Positions 1 to 9,637 are shown, numbered from the stretch's first letter. The stretch: DNA of 64,000 nt from Paenibacillus larvae subsp. larvae (GCF_002003265.1 NZ_CP019687.1:1178001-1242000), one strand, 5' to 3'. A program made the numbers and translations. Notes: generated from the sequence alone by a model not told the origin.

Positions 1-543
1 CAGTCTCCGCAGCACCTTCATAATCTGCACGGAATGTTTCATATCCAGATTATTCAAAGGCTCATCCAGAAAAATATACTCCGTGTTTTGGGCAATGACC
101 ATCGCTATAAAAGCCCTCTGACTCTGTCCCCCGCTTAACTGGTCCAAGTACCGGTTCTGGAACTCTTCCAATTCCATGTAACGGATAGCTTCATCCACAT
201 AGTTCTCATCTTCCCCTGTCAAATTCCCTTGAGAATACGGAAATCTGCCAAAGCTGACCAATTCCCTGACCGTCAGGCGGATGTTAATATGATTGGATTG
301 TTTAAGAATGGACATGGTCTTGGCAAGTTCATTACTTTTCCATTCGCTGATTTCTTTGCCTGCTATGAGAATTTCTCCCGAATCTTTGTTTATGAGCCGG
401 CTGATCATGGATAGCAAGGTGCTTTTCCCGGCCCCGTTAGGACCGATAAAGGATGTGATTTTCCCTTTAGGAACCTCAAGAGAGATCTGATCCACGACCT
501 TTTTATTCCCGTATTGTTTGGATACGTTTCTAACTTCTACCAT
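1..543 (-). CDS. yclP: Siderophore ABC transporter ATP-binding protein (YclP-like), 3' end outside window
   Basis: ATPase of a ferric-siderophore importer, expected to drive the two FecCD-type permeases encoded just upstream. The visible 181 residues contain the Walker A motif GPNGAGKST (about residues 34-42), a Q-loop glutamine near 82, the signature LSGGQ (136-140) and Walker B ending in FLDEP. Sequence similarity to B. subtilis YclP (petrobactin uptake) is strong by recollection; the exact siderophore is inference. The ATG at 543 overlaps the end of the upstream permease by 7 bases, so translation is coupled. The C-terminal roughly 70 residues lie beyond base 1. Confidence 0.93.
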   Translation of the reverse strand, partial: MVEVRNVSKQYGNKKVVDQISLEVPKGKITSFIGPNGAGKSTLLSMISRLINKDSGEILIAGKEISEWKSNELAKTMSILKQSNHINIRLTVRELVSFGRFPYSQGNLTGEDENYVDEAIRYMELEEFQNRYLDQLSGGQSQRAFIAMVIAQNTEYIFLDEPLNNLDMKHSVQIMKVLRRL

Positions 544-1490
544 GCCTTATTCTCCTTTAAGAGCAGATAAATAAAGTAAATTCCCCCAACAAAGTTGACA
601 ATAACGCTAAGTGTAGTGTTGAAGGTAAATACCCTTTCCACGATGAGCTGCCCTCCAACCAAAGCTATGATGCTGATCAGAACGGACCCGGGAATCAGGA
701 ATTTATGCTGATACGTTTTGAGGAATTCTCTTGTCACATTGACCACCAGCAACCCGAGAAAAGTAATCGGGCCAACTAAAGCCGTCGATATGGAAACCAG
801 AATGGCAACGATAATCAGCATTCTTTTGACAATTTTGTCGTAAGGAATCCCGAGATTCACGGCATGTTCCCTTCCAAGAGACAGCACATCCAGCATTTTG
901 GTATACCGGAAAACATAAGCGGCAACAAGAAACATTCCAATTACGGCAATAAGCAAAATATCAGTATTGATATTATTGAAGCTGGCAAACATTTTGTCTT
1001 GGACAATCTGAAATTCATTCGGATCAATCAGCATTTGCATAAAGGAGGAAAAGCTTTGGAACAAGCCTCCGAAAATAATCCCGACCAGCAAAAGGAAATA
1101 AATATTGTTCCCGTCTCTTCGAAACAAAATTTTGAAAAGAACCGCTGCAAACAGGATCATTAACCCTACCGATATCAGGAAGTTCATATTCTTATTTGCC
1201 ATGGCCAGATGAGAAGAACCAAAGACAAACACAACGAACGTCTGTATCAGCATGTATAGGGAATCCAGCCCCATAATGCTTGGCGTCAGAATCCGGTTGT
1301 TAGTGATCGTCTGAAACACCAGAGAAGAATACGCTATTGCGCTTCCCGTAAGAACAATAGCTGCTATTTTGAAACTTCTTTTGGGGATCACATAATCCCA
1401 ATTATTGCTGTTCACCTTGATCAGCATGAATACCGCGATTAAAATAAGCGCTAGTCCGGCCAGAATCCCTAACATTCTTCTATGATGCAT
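537..1490 (-). CDS. yclO: Siderophore ABC transporter permease (YclO-like, FecCD family)
   Basis: Integral membrane permease of a ferric-siderophore importer. The 317 residues form about nine hydrophobic segments with a FecCD-family layout, including the conserved GPITFLGLLVVNVTR stretch near residue 240, which in this family precedes the ATPase contact region. Length is normal. Its ATG overlaps the stop of the upstream permease by 11 bases and its own stop overlaps the ATPase start, so the three genes form one operon read leftward. It probably forms a heterodimer with the product of 1480-2433. Confidence 0.92.
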   Translation of the reverse strand: MHHRRMLGILAGLALILIAVFMLIKVNSNNWDYVIPKRSFKIAAIVLTGSAIAYSSLVFQTITNNRILTPSIMGLDSLYMLIQTFVVFVFGSSHLAMANKNMNFLISVGLMILFAAVLFKILFRRDGNNIYFLLLVGIIFGGLFQSFSSFMQMLIDPNEFQIVQDKMFASFNNINTDILLIAVIGMFLVAAYVFRYTKMLDVLSLGREHAVNLGIPYDKIVKRMLIIVAILVSISTALVGPITFLGLLVVNVTREFLKTYQHKFLIPGSVLISIIALVGGQLIVERVFTFNTTLSVIVNFVGGIYFIYLLLKENKAW

Positions 1491-2433
1491 AAGCGTTTCT
1501 CCTAAATAGTAAGTAAAGGAAGATGATGCTTCCGATCACTCCGACCGTAACACTTATAGATACCTCATACGGGAAAATGATAATCCGGCCTAGAATGTCA
1601 CAGAAAAGAACGAACACCGCTCCAAGCAATGCTGTGTGGGGAAGACTGTTTCTCAGATTATCTCCCCTGTAGATCGAAACGATATTCGGAATAATCAAGC
1701 CAAGAAACGGAATAGTACCTACAGTCAGGATTACCACTGCGGAGACCAGTGCTACGATCACGAGCCCAACATTGACAACCCGGTTATAGTTTACACCCAA
1801 GTTTTTGGAGAAATCTTCTCCCATTCCCGCCACAGTAAACTTGTTGGCATAGAGAAAGGCAATGATCACAATAGGAATACTAAGATATAAAAGCTCGTAC
1901 CTCCCTTTAATGATCATTGAGAAATCACCCTGAAGCCATGCATTGATATTCTGAATCAAGTCATATTTGTAAGCAAAGAAAGTTGTGATCGAGCTTACAA
2001 CATTCCCGAACATGATGCCGACAAGCGGGATAAAGATCGTATCCTTGAACCTGATCCGTTTAAGGATTTTCATGAACAATAACGTCCCCAGCAAAGCAAA
2101 GATGAAAGCTACAAGCATCTTCACCAGTGGACTGGCCGTGGTGAACAGCATAATCGAAACGAGAATACCCAGCCTGGCGAAGTCCATCGTTCCGGCCGTA
2201 GTCGGCGAGACAAATTTGTTGCGGCTGATCTGCTGCATGATAAGACCGCTAATGCTCATACTGACTCCCGCGATGATAATACTGACCAGACGGGGAATCC
2301 GGCTAATAAGAATAACCTGGACCTGTTCTTCCCCCAGATGAAGCATATCCATCGGGGAAACTTCTTTTACCCCGATGAAAACGGAGGCGAAAGATAAGAT
2401 AACAAGCGCTATGAAAAGGTATCGTAGTTTCAT
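1480..2433 (-). CDS. yclN: Siderophore ABC transporter permease (YclN-like, FecCD family)
   Basis: First gene of the iron importer operon. The 317-residue polytopic membrane protein has a FecCD-family pattern, with an N-terminal RIPRLVSIIIAGVSMSISG stretch and a GTIPFLGLIIPNIVS segment near residue 235, typical of this family. Its partner permease overlaps the 3' end. A Fur box lies about 145 bases upstream, so expression should rise under iron starvation. The substrate-binding lipoprotein (YclQ equivalent) is not upstream and would be expected beyond base 1. Confidence 0.92.
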   Translation of the reverse strand: MKLRYLFIALVILSFASVFIGVKEVSPMDMLHLGEEQVQVILISRIPRLVSIIIAGVSMSISGLIMQQISRNKFVSPTTAGTMDFARLGILVSIMLFTTASPLVKMLVAFIFALLGTLLFMKILKRIRFKDTIFIPLVGIMFGNVVSSITTFFAYKYDLIQNINAWLQGDFSMIIKGRYELLYLSIPIVIIAFLYANKFTVAGMGEDFSKNLGVNYNRVVNVGLVIVALVSAVVILTVGTIPFLGLIIPNIVSIYRGDNLRNSLPHTALLGAVFVLFCDILGRIIIFPYEVSISVTVGVIGSIIFLYLLFRRNAYAS

Positions 2434-2576
2434 AAATCCACCCCCGTGCAGACCATACCTTTAGACACGCTCCCCTGAAGCAGTACCAAAAAAATAAAAA
2501 TGGTACTTTTACGATAAAGATAAGACATTCAAGGAAATTATCTTATCTTTTAGGCTCAGTATGTATGATCTAGGTT

Positions 2577-2595
2577 GATACTGAGAATCATTATC
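2577..2595 (-). promoter_or_regulatory. Fur box upstream of the siderophore importer operon
   Basis: The 19-mer GATACTGAGAATCATTATC matches the classical Fur consensus GATAATGATAATCATTATC at 17 of 19 positions. It lies upstream of the YclN-like start (2433) and behind the fdhD terminator, so iron repression of the importer is the natural reading. The rest of 2434-2660 is AT-rich with no gene. Confidence 0.85.
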
Positions 2596-2666
2596 AACAC
2601 ATTTTAATATACATGCTCCTTCCCGATCCGTCAATACACCATTTGAAAAAAGTGCTGGTTATAAAA

Positions 2667-2711
2667 AGAAGCTGTTCCATTAAGTAGTAATCTACTTTTT
2701 GGACAGCTTCT
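2667..2711 (-). terminator. Rho-independent terminator of the formate dehydrogenase operon
   Basis: The arms AGAAGCTGTTCC and GGACAGCTTCT pair with one bulge and enclose a second small hairpin (AAGTAG/CTACTT). Read on the minus strand it follows the fdhD stop by 25 bases and is followed by TTTTTAT. Confidence 0.8.
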
Positions 2712-2735
2712 ATCTTTTTGAAATTCTTTTCTTTA

Positions 2736-3575
2736 TTATATATGCCCCAGCTCGATTCGCTTAAGTCCCGTATAAATATTGAACGTATGATGCCGGAGAA
2801 AACCGACAGTAGTGATATTCAGTTCTTCCGCCAGATCAAGGGCAAGCTGTGTCGGAGCGGACTTGGACAAGACTATCCCGCACCCGATCCTTGCTGTTTT
2901 GAGCAGCACTTCCGAAGAAAGGCGGCCGCTGAATACCATGATTTTGTCGTGAAGCGGAATTTGATGCATCAGGCAATGTCCATAGATTTTGTCCAGGGCA
3001 TTATGCCTTCCGATATCCATGCGGAAGAGAAGAACGCCCTTCCTGTCACATAAAGCCGCATTATGTACCCCCCCTGTTAGCCGGAAGGTCCGGGCTGCCT
3101 CCTGCATCTGCTCCATCAACCTAAAGCATTCTTCTACTCTTATAGACAGGCCAGATTCAGGAATCTTTTTCACTGTATGCCGGTCATTGTGGAAATAAAA
3201 GCTTTGTCTGCTCTTCCCGCAGCAGGAAGAAATCACGCGTTTCGAATGAAACTGCTCATAAAACGGGCGGGTCTGTGCGGCTTTAATATAGGCAAACCCC
3301 GTATTTTCATCAATTGCCAGATCGTCGATATCTTCAAATCCGGAGATGGCGCCTTCCGAACATAAAAACCCTGCAACCAGTTCCTCCAGATGTTCAGGTG
3401 TACAAACAAGAGTAGCAAATTCACGGTCATTCAAGACAAGAGTTAAGGGATACTCTGTCACAATCTGATCCTCTGTCTTTTCTGCCTCATTCCCCTGTAC
3501 ACGGAGAATTCTGCGGGTTATTTGTACAGGCAGTCCCACATGGCTCCAGTCTGGTTCACTTTTCACCTTTTTCAC
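2736..3575 (-). CDS. fdhD: Formate dehydrogenase accessory sulfurtransferase FdhD
   Basis: FdhD transfers sulfur from a cysteine desulfurase to the Mo-bis-MGD cofactor of formate dehydrogenase, a step needed for activity. The 279-residue protein has the family's cysteine motif (VISSCCGKSRQ near residue 115) and the conserved GGVHNAALC and DIGRHNALDK stretches. It is the last gene of the fdhA-DUF1641-fdhD operon and overlaps the preceding gene by 20 bases. The start is GTG with a weak Shine-Dalgarno; a second GTG three codons on is possible. Confidence 0.93.
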   Translation of the reverse strand: MKKVKSEPDWSHVGLPVQITRRILRVQGNEAEKTEDQIVTEYPLTLVLNDREFATLVCTPEHLEELVAGFLCSEGAISGFEDIDDLAIDENTGFAYIKAAQTRPFYEQFHSKRVISSCCGKSRQSFYFHNDRHTVKKIPESGLSIRVEECFRLMEQMQEAARTFRLTGGVHNAALCDRKGVLLFRMDIGRHNALDKIYGHCLMHQIPLHDKIMVFSGRLSSEVLLKTARIGCGIVLSKSAPTQLALDLAEELNITTVGFLRHHTFNIYTGLKRIELGHI

Positions 3576-4047
3576 CCAAACTTTGGCCCATTCCCTTGAG
3601 GAAATTCAGACCAAAACGGACTGCACGATTAATGTCAGGGTCTTTTAATGCTTTCATCAGATCAAAGAGTCCGATTTTTTCCTCTGTTTGATTTTCTTCC
3701 CGGGCTTTATGAAACCCTGTTGATACGCTGCTTGCCATTTTCTTGACAACGTCTGAATCCAACATGGAAAGAGTACCGGCCATAGCCATCAAATTATTAA
3801 TCGTGTTCGTATTGTTCGGCTTATTCATTTCTTTCACAATAACTTTGGCCAATTCTTCCTTAGATTGAAGAGCCGCTTTCATGGTATCCATAATTCCGCT
3901 TTCATGAAGCTCCTGCAGCAGACGGATATAGGAACGAAGCCCCTCGGAATTCCGGGAAAGTTCTTCCAGGACCTCCGCCCAAGCCTTTTCGTTTGCTTCC
4001 TTTTCGGAAAGAACCGGCTCTGTAATTGTTGTAATTGATTTTGCCAT
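3556..4047 (-). CDS. DUF1641 protein of the formate dehydrogenase operon (YjgD/YrhD-like)
   Basis: A 163-residue soluble helical protein of the DUF1641 family, found next to YjgC/YrhE-type formate dehydrogenases in Bacillales. The C-terminal third (LMKALKDPDINRAVRFGLNF) carries the conserved signature of this family. No catalytic motif is visible; a structural or maturation role for the FdhA enzyme is inferred only from constant gene association. The start is 3 bases downstream of the fdhA stop. Confidence 0.88.
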   Translation of the reverse strand: MAKSITTITEPVLSEKEANEKAWAEVLEELSRNSEGLRSYIRLLQELHESGIMDTMKAALQSKEELAKVIVKEMNKPNNTNTINNLMAMAGTLSMLDSDVVKKMASSVSTGFHKAREENQTEEKIGLFDLMKALKDPDINRAVRFGLNFLKGMGQSLGEKGEK

Positions 4048-4049
4048 GA

Positions 4050-6998
4050 TTATTGTCCTCCATTCACATTAACATCCGCAATCGGTTCATAATCTTGACG
4101 CTCCCATTTTCGTTCAACCTGAACTCCGGTCTGCGGGCGGCGTCTGGCAAAACGATGATTGTGCCTGGGAAGCGGACTGATCCCTTCTTTTTGAATGATC
4201 TCCATTCTTGCACGTGTTTGTTTGTACGCCGGCGTACTGGTCTTCATATCAACCGCATTTCCTGAAAGGATATTGATTGCATTTTCGTGGCTATGGGAAT
4301 GCATTGGAACATAAATATGATTGCCTTCTACACGATCCGTGACCAGAACATGCAATTTGATAGACCCGTACGGAGAAACCAGCCTGACAAGCGAACCGTC
4401 TTCAAGTCCTCTTTTTCCCGCCAGTTCGGATGATATTTCCACAAACACGCTCGGAAGTTTATAGTTGATCCCTTTGGATTTTCCCGTCAAATTGGTTTCG
4501 TGGAAATGCTCAAGCAGACGGCCGTTGTTGACGATTAAATCAAAATCAGACGGATATCCGACAGGTGGAATGTACTCGGCTGTTGACAAACGGGCTTTCC
4601 CGTCAGGGAAGTTAAACCGTTGTGTATAAAGAAGAGGCTCATCCGTACCATCTTCCCGCACCGGCCAGTGCTGACTGTTCCAGTGCTCCAGCCTGGAATA
4701 GCGAACTCCGGCGAAAGTAGGGACGAGACTGGCGATTTCATCCATTACATCACCCGGATGCTTATATGCCCAATTTGCCCCCATCCGGTTGGCAAGCTGC
4801 TGTATGATCCACCAGTCCGGCTTCGAATCGCCCAGTGGCTCCAAAGCTCTATACAGCCTCTGAATGCGCCGTTCCGTATTGGTAAAAGTACCGTCTTTTT
4901 CAAGTGACGGACAAGCCGGGAGCACTACATCTGCAAATTGGGCGGTTTTCGTTAAGAAAACATCCTGAACCACGAAGAAATCAAGTTTGACGAGTGCTTC
5001 TTGGACATTATTCGAATTTGAATCCACCCAAACCATATCTTCGCCCATCAGATACATTCCTTTTAACCGGCCTTCATGGATAGCTTCAACCATACCTACG
5101 TTAGTAAGCCCCGGTTCGGGAGAAATGCGGACTCCGTATGCTTTTTCAAATTTTTGTCTCACTTCGTCGTCGGCAAGTTTCTGATAGCCCGGGAGCCACT
5201 GCGGTAAAGCCCCCATGTCACAAGCTCCCTGCACGTTATTGTGTCCCCGCAGCGGATAGGCTCCTGTGCCGGTGCGGCCATAATTGCCTGTTACCAGAAG
5301 CAGATTAGATATGGCTGCAGAAGTATGGGAGCCGCCTACATTTTGCGTAACCCCCATTCCCCATAAAATGCAGGTCCCGCTCGCCTCGCATATCATTTTG
5401 GCAGTTTGAATCAGCTGTTCCCCGGGAATTCCCGTAATCTTTTCCGCATAGCTGATCGTGTATTTCTCAATCATTTGTTCGTATTCTTCCCGGTTGTTTA
5501 CTCTTTCCCGTAAGAATGCCTCATCATGCCAGCCCTGATCCAGTATATATTTGGCCAAAGCCGTAAGCCATACAAAATCAGTCCCCTGTTTAGGACGTAT
5601 GAATAAGTCAGCGCGCTCTGCCATCTCGTGTTTGCGCAAATCGGCGACAATCAGTTTCTGTCCACGCAGTTTATGAGCCCGTTTGACCCGGGTTGCCAGC
5701 ACGGGATGCGCTTCCGCGGAATTAGCGCCCACAATGATCACAAGCCCTGCTTGTTCGATATCCCGGATGGTTGCGGAATCTCCGCCGTATCCTACTGTAT
5801 TTTGCAGTCCGTCAGAAGCCGGGGACTGGCAATAGCGGGAACAATTGTCCACATTATTGGTTTCGAACACTTGCCGGGCCAGTTTTTGCATTAAATATGT
5901 ATCTTCGTTAGTAGTCTTCGAGGAAGCCACAAAAGACAGGGCATTTCCCCCATATTCTTCTTTGATCCTGCCTAGCCTTTCGGCAATGTAATCAATAGCT
6001 TCATCCCAACCGGCAGGTGCGAATTGGTCCCCCCGGCGGATCAGTGGGGCAGTTAAGCGCTGGTCACTATTCACAAAATCCCAACCGAACTTACCTTTGA
6101 CACAGGTGGAAATGGAGTTGACAGGGGCCTGCTCGTTAGGTTCGATCTTGAGGATAACGCGGTCTTTTGTCCATACTTCAAAGCTGCATCCTACACCGCA
6201 AAACGTACATACGGTCTTCGTTTTTTTCGTCCGGGTCTCCCGCAAGGCAGCTTCCATCTCCGAAACAGCAAAAATACCGCTGTAACCCGGTTCCACCGCT
6301 TTGACCAAATCGATCATGGGATTCATCAAACCCTCGCTCATACCGGTCAGAAAACCGGCCTCACCCAGCATGGTTTTTTCCATGAGCGCATTGCAAGGAC
6401 ACACCGTCACACAGTGACCGCATGAAACACAGGAGGATTCGTTTATGGCTTTGTCGTCGTCCCAAATCACTCGGGGAATTTCCCGTTCCCAATCAATGCT
6501 CAGTGTTTCATTCACCTGAAGATCCTGACACGCTTCAACGCAGCGTCCACAGAGAATACACTGGTCCGGATCGTACCGGTAGAACGGATTCGACATATCC
6601 TTCTTATATCCTTTTGGACGAAACGGCCGGGACTGATGTTCAATCCCCAGCATTTCCGTAGTATTATGTACTTTGCAATTTCCATTGTTATTATCACAGA
6701 CCGTGCAGTAAAGCATATGATTTTCCAGAATTCGGTCCATGGCCTCTTTTTGGGCAATTTGGGCTTTTTCCGAAGACGTCCGAATTCTCATACCGGGCTT
6801 CAAAGTCGTAGAGCAGGCACGGACTAGCTTCCCGTCAGCTTCGCACATACAGGTATCACAGCTTTGAATCGGTCCCGTTATGGGAGAGTAACAAATGTGA
6901 GGGTGATCCTTACCCAATTCCAGAAGAAAATCCAGAATCCGGGTTCCTTCAGCTGTTTCATGCTCTTCGCCATTCAATTGAAATTTTACCGTTTCCAT
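4050..6998 (-). CDS. fdhA: Formate dehydrogenase alpha subunit, molybdopterin and multi Fe-S
   Basis: Oxidises formate to CO2 using a Mo/W bis-MGD centre. The 982 residues hold, in order, an N-terminal [2Fe-2S] ferredoxin-like domain (cysteines near 36-62), a Cys-rich segment (YCTVCDNNNGNC), two 4Fe-4S clusters (CILCGRCVEAC near 148 and CVSCGHCVTVC near 191), a further cluster (CTFCGVGC near 265) and the molybdopterin oxidoreductase core. The active-site metal ligand is cysteine (CSRYCQSPA), not selenocysteine. The domain layout resembles NAD-linked cytoplasmic FdhA of Bacillus (YjgC/YrhE), but no diaphorase subunit is encoded here. The start at 6998 has a purine-rich GGAGG-like sequence upstream. 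Confidence 0.95.
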   Translation of the reverse strand: METVKFQLNGEEHETAEGTRILDFLLELGKDHPHICYSPITGPIQSCDTCMCEADGKLVRACSTTLKPGMRIRTSSEKAQIAQKEAMDRILENHMLYCTVCDNNNGNCKVHNTTEMLGIEHQSRPFRPKGYKKDMSNPFYRYDPDQCILCGRCVEACQDLQVNETLSIDWEREIPRVIWDDDKAINESSCVSCGHCVTVCPCNALMEKTMLGEAGFLTGMSEGLMNPMIDLVKAVEPGYSGIFAVSEMEAALRETRTKKTKTVCTFCGVGCSFEVWTKDRVILKIEPNEQAPVNSISTCVKGKFGWDFVNSDQRLTAPLIRRGDQFAPAGWDEAIDYIAERLGRIKEEYGGNALSFVASSKTTNEDTYLMQKLARQVFETNNVDNCSRYCQSPASDGLQNTVGYGGDSATIRDIEQAGLVIIVGANSAEAHPVLATRVKRAHKLRGQKLIVADLRKHEMAERADLFIRPKQGTDFVWLTALAKYILDQGWHDEAFLRERVNNREEYEQMIEKYTISYAEKITGIPGEQLIQTAKMICEASGTCILWGMGVTQNVGGSHTSAAISNLLLVTGNYGRTGTGAYPLRGHNNVQGACDMGALPQWLPGYQKLADDEVRQKFEKAYGVRISPEPGLTNVGMVEAIHEGRLKGMYLMGEDMVWVDSNSNNVQEALVKLDFFVVQDVFLTKTAQFADVVLPACPSLEKDGTFTNTERRIQRLYRALEPLGDSKPDWWIIQQLANRMGANWAYKHPGDVMDEIASLVPTFAGVRYSRLEHWNSQHWPVREDGTDEPLLYTQRFNFPDGKARLSTAEYIPPVGYPSDFDLIVNNGRLLEHFHETNLTGKSKGINYKLPSVFVEISSELAGKRGLEDGSLVRLVSPYGSIKLHVLVTDRVEGNHIYVPMHSHSHENAINILSGNAVDMKTSTPAYKQTRARMEIIQKEGISPLPRHNHRFARRRPQTGVQVERKWERQDYEPIADVNVNGGQ

Positions 6999-7141
6999 GT
7001 CTATTCAACCTCCAGATGCCTTTTTAAATACTTACCCGTTAAACAGGAAAAAGAACCACCACAAAACAAATCGCGCAAAGGTATATTGCAAATTTGTTTA
7101 TGGCAGCTTACCGGACTAACAGGTTCAATGTCCAAGTCTTA

Positions 7142-7362
7142 TTATACCAGATGGAGGAAGCTGGAAACTAGATTTATTTCTTCAGGGTCAATAGCGGAAG
7201 AAGCTCTTTGCCACTCGGTATCATGAGCTTCCGGAGCCTTCATAATAGCTTCATAGAGTCCGGGATTTCTAAAGTAAAGGTTCGATAAGCCAGCATACCG
7301 GCCTTATACCTTTTGGGTTTAAGTCCCCCATACAGATAATATCGTGGTTTTTTAAGTATAAG
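7142..7362 (-). pseudogene. Remnant of a TetR regulator C-terminal (WHG-type) domain
   Basis: On the minus strand one frame reads YKAGMLAYRTFTLE and the next continues NPGLYEAIMKAPE through DPEEINLVSSFLHLV and a stop. Joined, they give a plausible WHG/TetR C-terminal domain (AYRTFTLENPGLYEA). One missing A in a short A run near 7272 explains the frame change. No DNA-binding domain remains. Family assignment is by recollection of the AY..F....PGLYE pattern, so moderate. Confidence 0.45.
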
Positions 7363-7542
7363 GGCTGAAGATCAACCCATCTCCCATTTCCCGGGCAAGC
7401 GCAAAACCCGAGAAAATAAGTCAAAAAAGGACTATTTCAACACTGCGTATATTAAACCCCGCTATTTTAACACTTTAGTCTCTGGCCAGTAGTTTGTTTA
7501 TTGAAACTTTCTTTATCCATTGGCGTCTGTGTAAGATGGAAT
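7363..7542. other. Non-coding spacer upstream of the small membrane protein
   Basis: No convincing coding frame, RNA structure or repeat was seen here. It separates the TetR remnant from the small membrane protein gene at 7543. Confidence 0.4.
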
Positions 7543-7770
7543 ATGAAAGGATTGAAAATATGGAAGTTGCCATGCTGTTTTCTTTTTGCCTTTGCTCTGA
7601 TTGTGCTTATAGCGGTCATAACCTTTAAAATCATCAAGAACAAAGAACTGCCTTCCAATTCCTATACCCCGTTCGATTACATCACCGGACAATCCAATGT
7701 TGAATTTCATGAAGAAAAAGAAGAAAAGGAAGAAGATATGGCCAAGGATGATAACAAAGGTAAAACGTAA
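7543..7770 (+). CDS. Small single-pass membrane protein (possibly DUF3951)
   Basis: A 75-residue protein: MKGLKIWKLP, one hydrophobic helix (about residues 9-28), a basic KIIKNKELPSN segment, the motif YTPFDYITGQ, then an acidic lysine-rich tail. The YTPFDYI.GQ motif after a single helix resembles the short DUF3951 family of Bacillales, recalled without a search. An upstream TTG (7501) in the same frame is less likely because ATG 7543 follows a purine stretch. Function unknown. Confidence 0.6.
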   Translation: MKGLKIWKLPCCFLFAFALIVLIAVITFKIIKNKELPSNSYTPFDYITGQSNVEFHEEKEEKEEDMAKDDNKGKT

Positions 7771-7793
7771 AAATGAATCAAAAATGACTCACG

Positions 7794-7988
7794 TCAGGCA
7801 GAATCATGGTCTTCTGAAATTTCCTTGTAAGACTGTTGCCGGTCAAGTAATTCCCGGATAAGATACCCCAGACCAATGGAGAATCCAATGGTAATCAGAA
7901 GGTTAACCGTTCTGACAAACAAATGGGTAAATCCTATAATCAACATACTGTTTAATAGGATTAATAAAATAGAAAAAGCGATCCCCAC
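7794..7988 (-). CDS. Small two-helix membrane protein, start uncertain
   Basis: About 64 residues with two hydrophobic helices (GIAFSILLILLNSMLIIGF and NLLITIGFSIGLGYLI) and a charged C-terminus. The GTG at 7988 has no good Shine-Dalgarno. The frame stays open upstream (FDIRRAHKHLY) behind a GGTGGAG sequence but offers no ATG, so the true start may be a rare codon or may have been lost. Not recognised. Confidence 0.45.
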   Translation of the reverse strand: MGIAFSILLILLNSMLIIGFTHLFVRTVNLLITIGFSIGLGYLIRELLDRQQSYKEISEDHDSA

Positions 7989-8149
7989 GTATAGATGTTT
8001 ATGAGCTCTACGAATATCAAATCCCCCTACTCCACCGTCCGATCAAATGTACCATTTTATGTATATATCGGTATACATAAGAAAATTTGTTACTCCGAGC
8101 TAATCAGATCGCTTACTTGCTTACTTTCCCTTCTACATTAATGTGAAGT

Positions 8150-8398
8150 CTAATTCTCTTGCCGGTTCAAGATCGTTTCGAAAGATTTACAGCGGCTTTG
8201 CATGGCGAAAACGGATAATAGAGAAATCCAGGTTGGAAGAAATGATCCTCTCTTTGAGAGGAGGCAAGTTGGGGGTAAATCTGAGTTCAATATTAGGCTC
8301 TTTTGCAAGCTGTCCCAGCAAATCGTTGAGAGGTTCCATGACGAGAGGCTTTTTTCCTTATAAAGCAACAGGCTTCCTCCTTTATATTGGCTAAGCGC
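8150..8398 (-). other. Coding-like debris downstream of the ArAE pseudogene
   Basis: One minus-strand frame reads PLVMEPLNDLLGQLAKEP followed by NIELRFTPNLPPLKERIISS before a stop, which looks like a protein fragment rather than random sequence. It may be the lost ArAE C-terminus after more frame changes, or another gene. Not identified. Confidence 0.3.
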
Positions 8399-9049
8399 TC
8401 AGTATTCTTTTCCCGTCTTGACCAGTTGGCCTGCAGATACCTCCCGCAAAATCCGGTTCAGGTCATTTAATATGGCTCCCGCCTCATTCAAAGTACTAAT
8501 GGATTTGATTAGAAGAAATTTCGCTTAATTTACGGATACTTCTTGCAGCCTTTGGCAGATTATTAGACGGAGCTATAACTACGTTTACTAATATGGCTAC
8601 AAGACAGCCAAGAATCGTCTCCGCAATCCGCCCCATCCGTAATAGGGGGTTTTCAAAAAGGCCAAAGCCATCACAGCGCTGACACCGACTTGGGACACAA
8701 TCTGATTGTTCAACCGGAAAGCGGATGTTAACGCCGTTCCCAGAAGTACGCTTAGGAAAATGGCAATGGTGCTGTTAGAAACCAAGGAGCCGATGAGCAG
8801 ATTGATTAGTACTCCGTAGATAACCCCAACTATTCGGTAGAATGCTTTAATCAGAGTACTGGCTACGGTTATATTCACAATTAATACAGCGGCTATCGGA
8901 GCAAGATATGGCGGATATTCTGGAGTAAATAGCAAAGCAATCCACCATGATATGGCAGCAGCCAATGCTGTTTTAAAAACAAGCATGCTAAAACCGATTT
9001 TATGAAGAAAAGTGATGAAAGATTGATATATGGTTGCAGTTTTGTGCAT
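8399..9049 (-). pseudogene. Aromatic acid exporter (ArAE/FUSC family), frameshifted
   Basis: From ATG 9049 the frame encodes about 138 residues of an ArAE-type N-terminus with several helices (FKTALAAAISWWIALLF, APIAAVLIVNITVASTL). At TPYYGWG near 8630 one base is missing; the next frame continues RIAETILGCLVAILVNVVIAP, then a second frame change near 8510 leads to STLNEAGAILNDLNRIL and a stop at 8399. Family members are about twice this length, so the C-terminus is also lost. The intact protein would be an inner-membrane exporter of aromatic acids. Confidence 0.75.
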
Positions 9050-9199
9050 ATAGTTATCCTCATCTCAGATAGTTTCTCTAATGCCTATAATAGCTGGTTC
9101 ATCTATATTTTGGTTCTGCACTCCCTAAAAGAAACCTTTGTCATCTTACCATATTTTCCGGGTTAAAGTCTTTATCTTCTGCCTCAAAAACATGAAAAG

Positions 9200-9218
9200 A
9201 TCCTCTATAAAGGAGGAT
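9200..9218 (-). terminator. Hairpin terminator after the Cdd1-like pseudogene
   Basis: ATCCTC and GAGGAT form a perfect 6-bp stem with a 7-base loop. On the minus strand it is followed by CTTTTC, about 25 bases after the pseudogene's stop. Confidence 0.55.
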
Positions 9219-9241
9219 ACCGCCTATCCAAATATGTATGA

Positions 9242-9521
9242 CTACTTTTCCTGCCCGGGTCTATCTGAAGGGTATCCGTTGGTTTCCCTGTAATGTTTTC
9301 TTTCTTCTGTAAAGTCCCACCATTTTTTATTACTTTCAGGATTATTGGCATAATAGACTACTAAACGGAATTGGTCCTCTACACAGAATCTACTTGGTAA
9401 CCCGGTTTTTTTCAAGATCAATCACCAGATCGGCACCATTCTTTCCTTTTAATTGTTCGACTGAATAATACCCTAAAGCAATCAGATCCTTCGCAAACTC
9501 AGGACCAATTGACGGAATAAG
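9242..9521 (-). pseudogene. Helix-hairpin-helix protein, Cdd1/pathogenicity-locus type, frameshifted
   Basis: The first frame gives LIPSIGPEFAKDLIALGYYS then VEQLKGKNGADLVIDLE, a helix-hairpin-helix (IPSIG..A..L..LG) as in the short Cdd1 family. After a run of seven A near 9411 the frame changes; the continuing frame encodes CVEDQFRLVVYYANNPESN and KKWWDFTEERKHYRETNG, the expected second half. Adding one A restores a single reading frame. The 5' end with a start codon is not visible. Function of the family is unknown. Confidence 0.6.
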
Positions 9522-9637
9522 GATACATAAGAAATGATGTACAGCACGAATCAAAAGTCAGCTGGAAAATTTGACGCAAAACAAACGATTTGATATATTA
9601 TCTATATATTATAAGACGTAATAAGGATGTGTTTATT

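Noticed and set aside
7010-7140. Possible molybdenum-cofactor riboswitch upstream of fdhA
   Set aside because: No arrangement of helices resembling the Moco motif could be drawn; the stretch is short and joins TetR debris.
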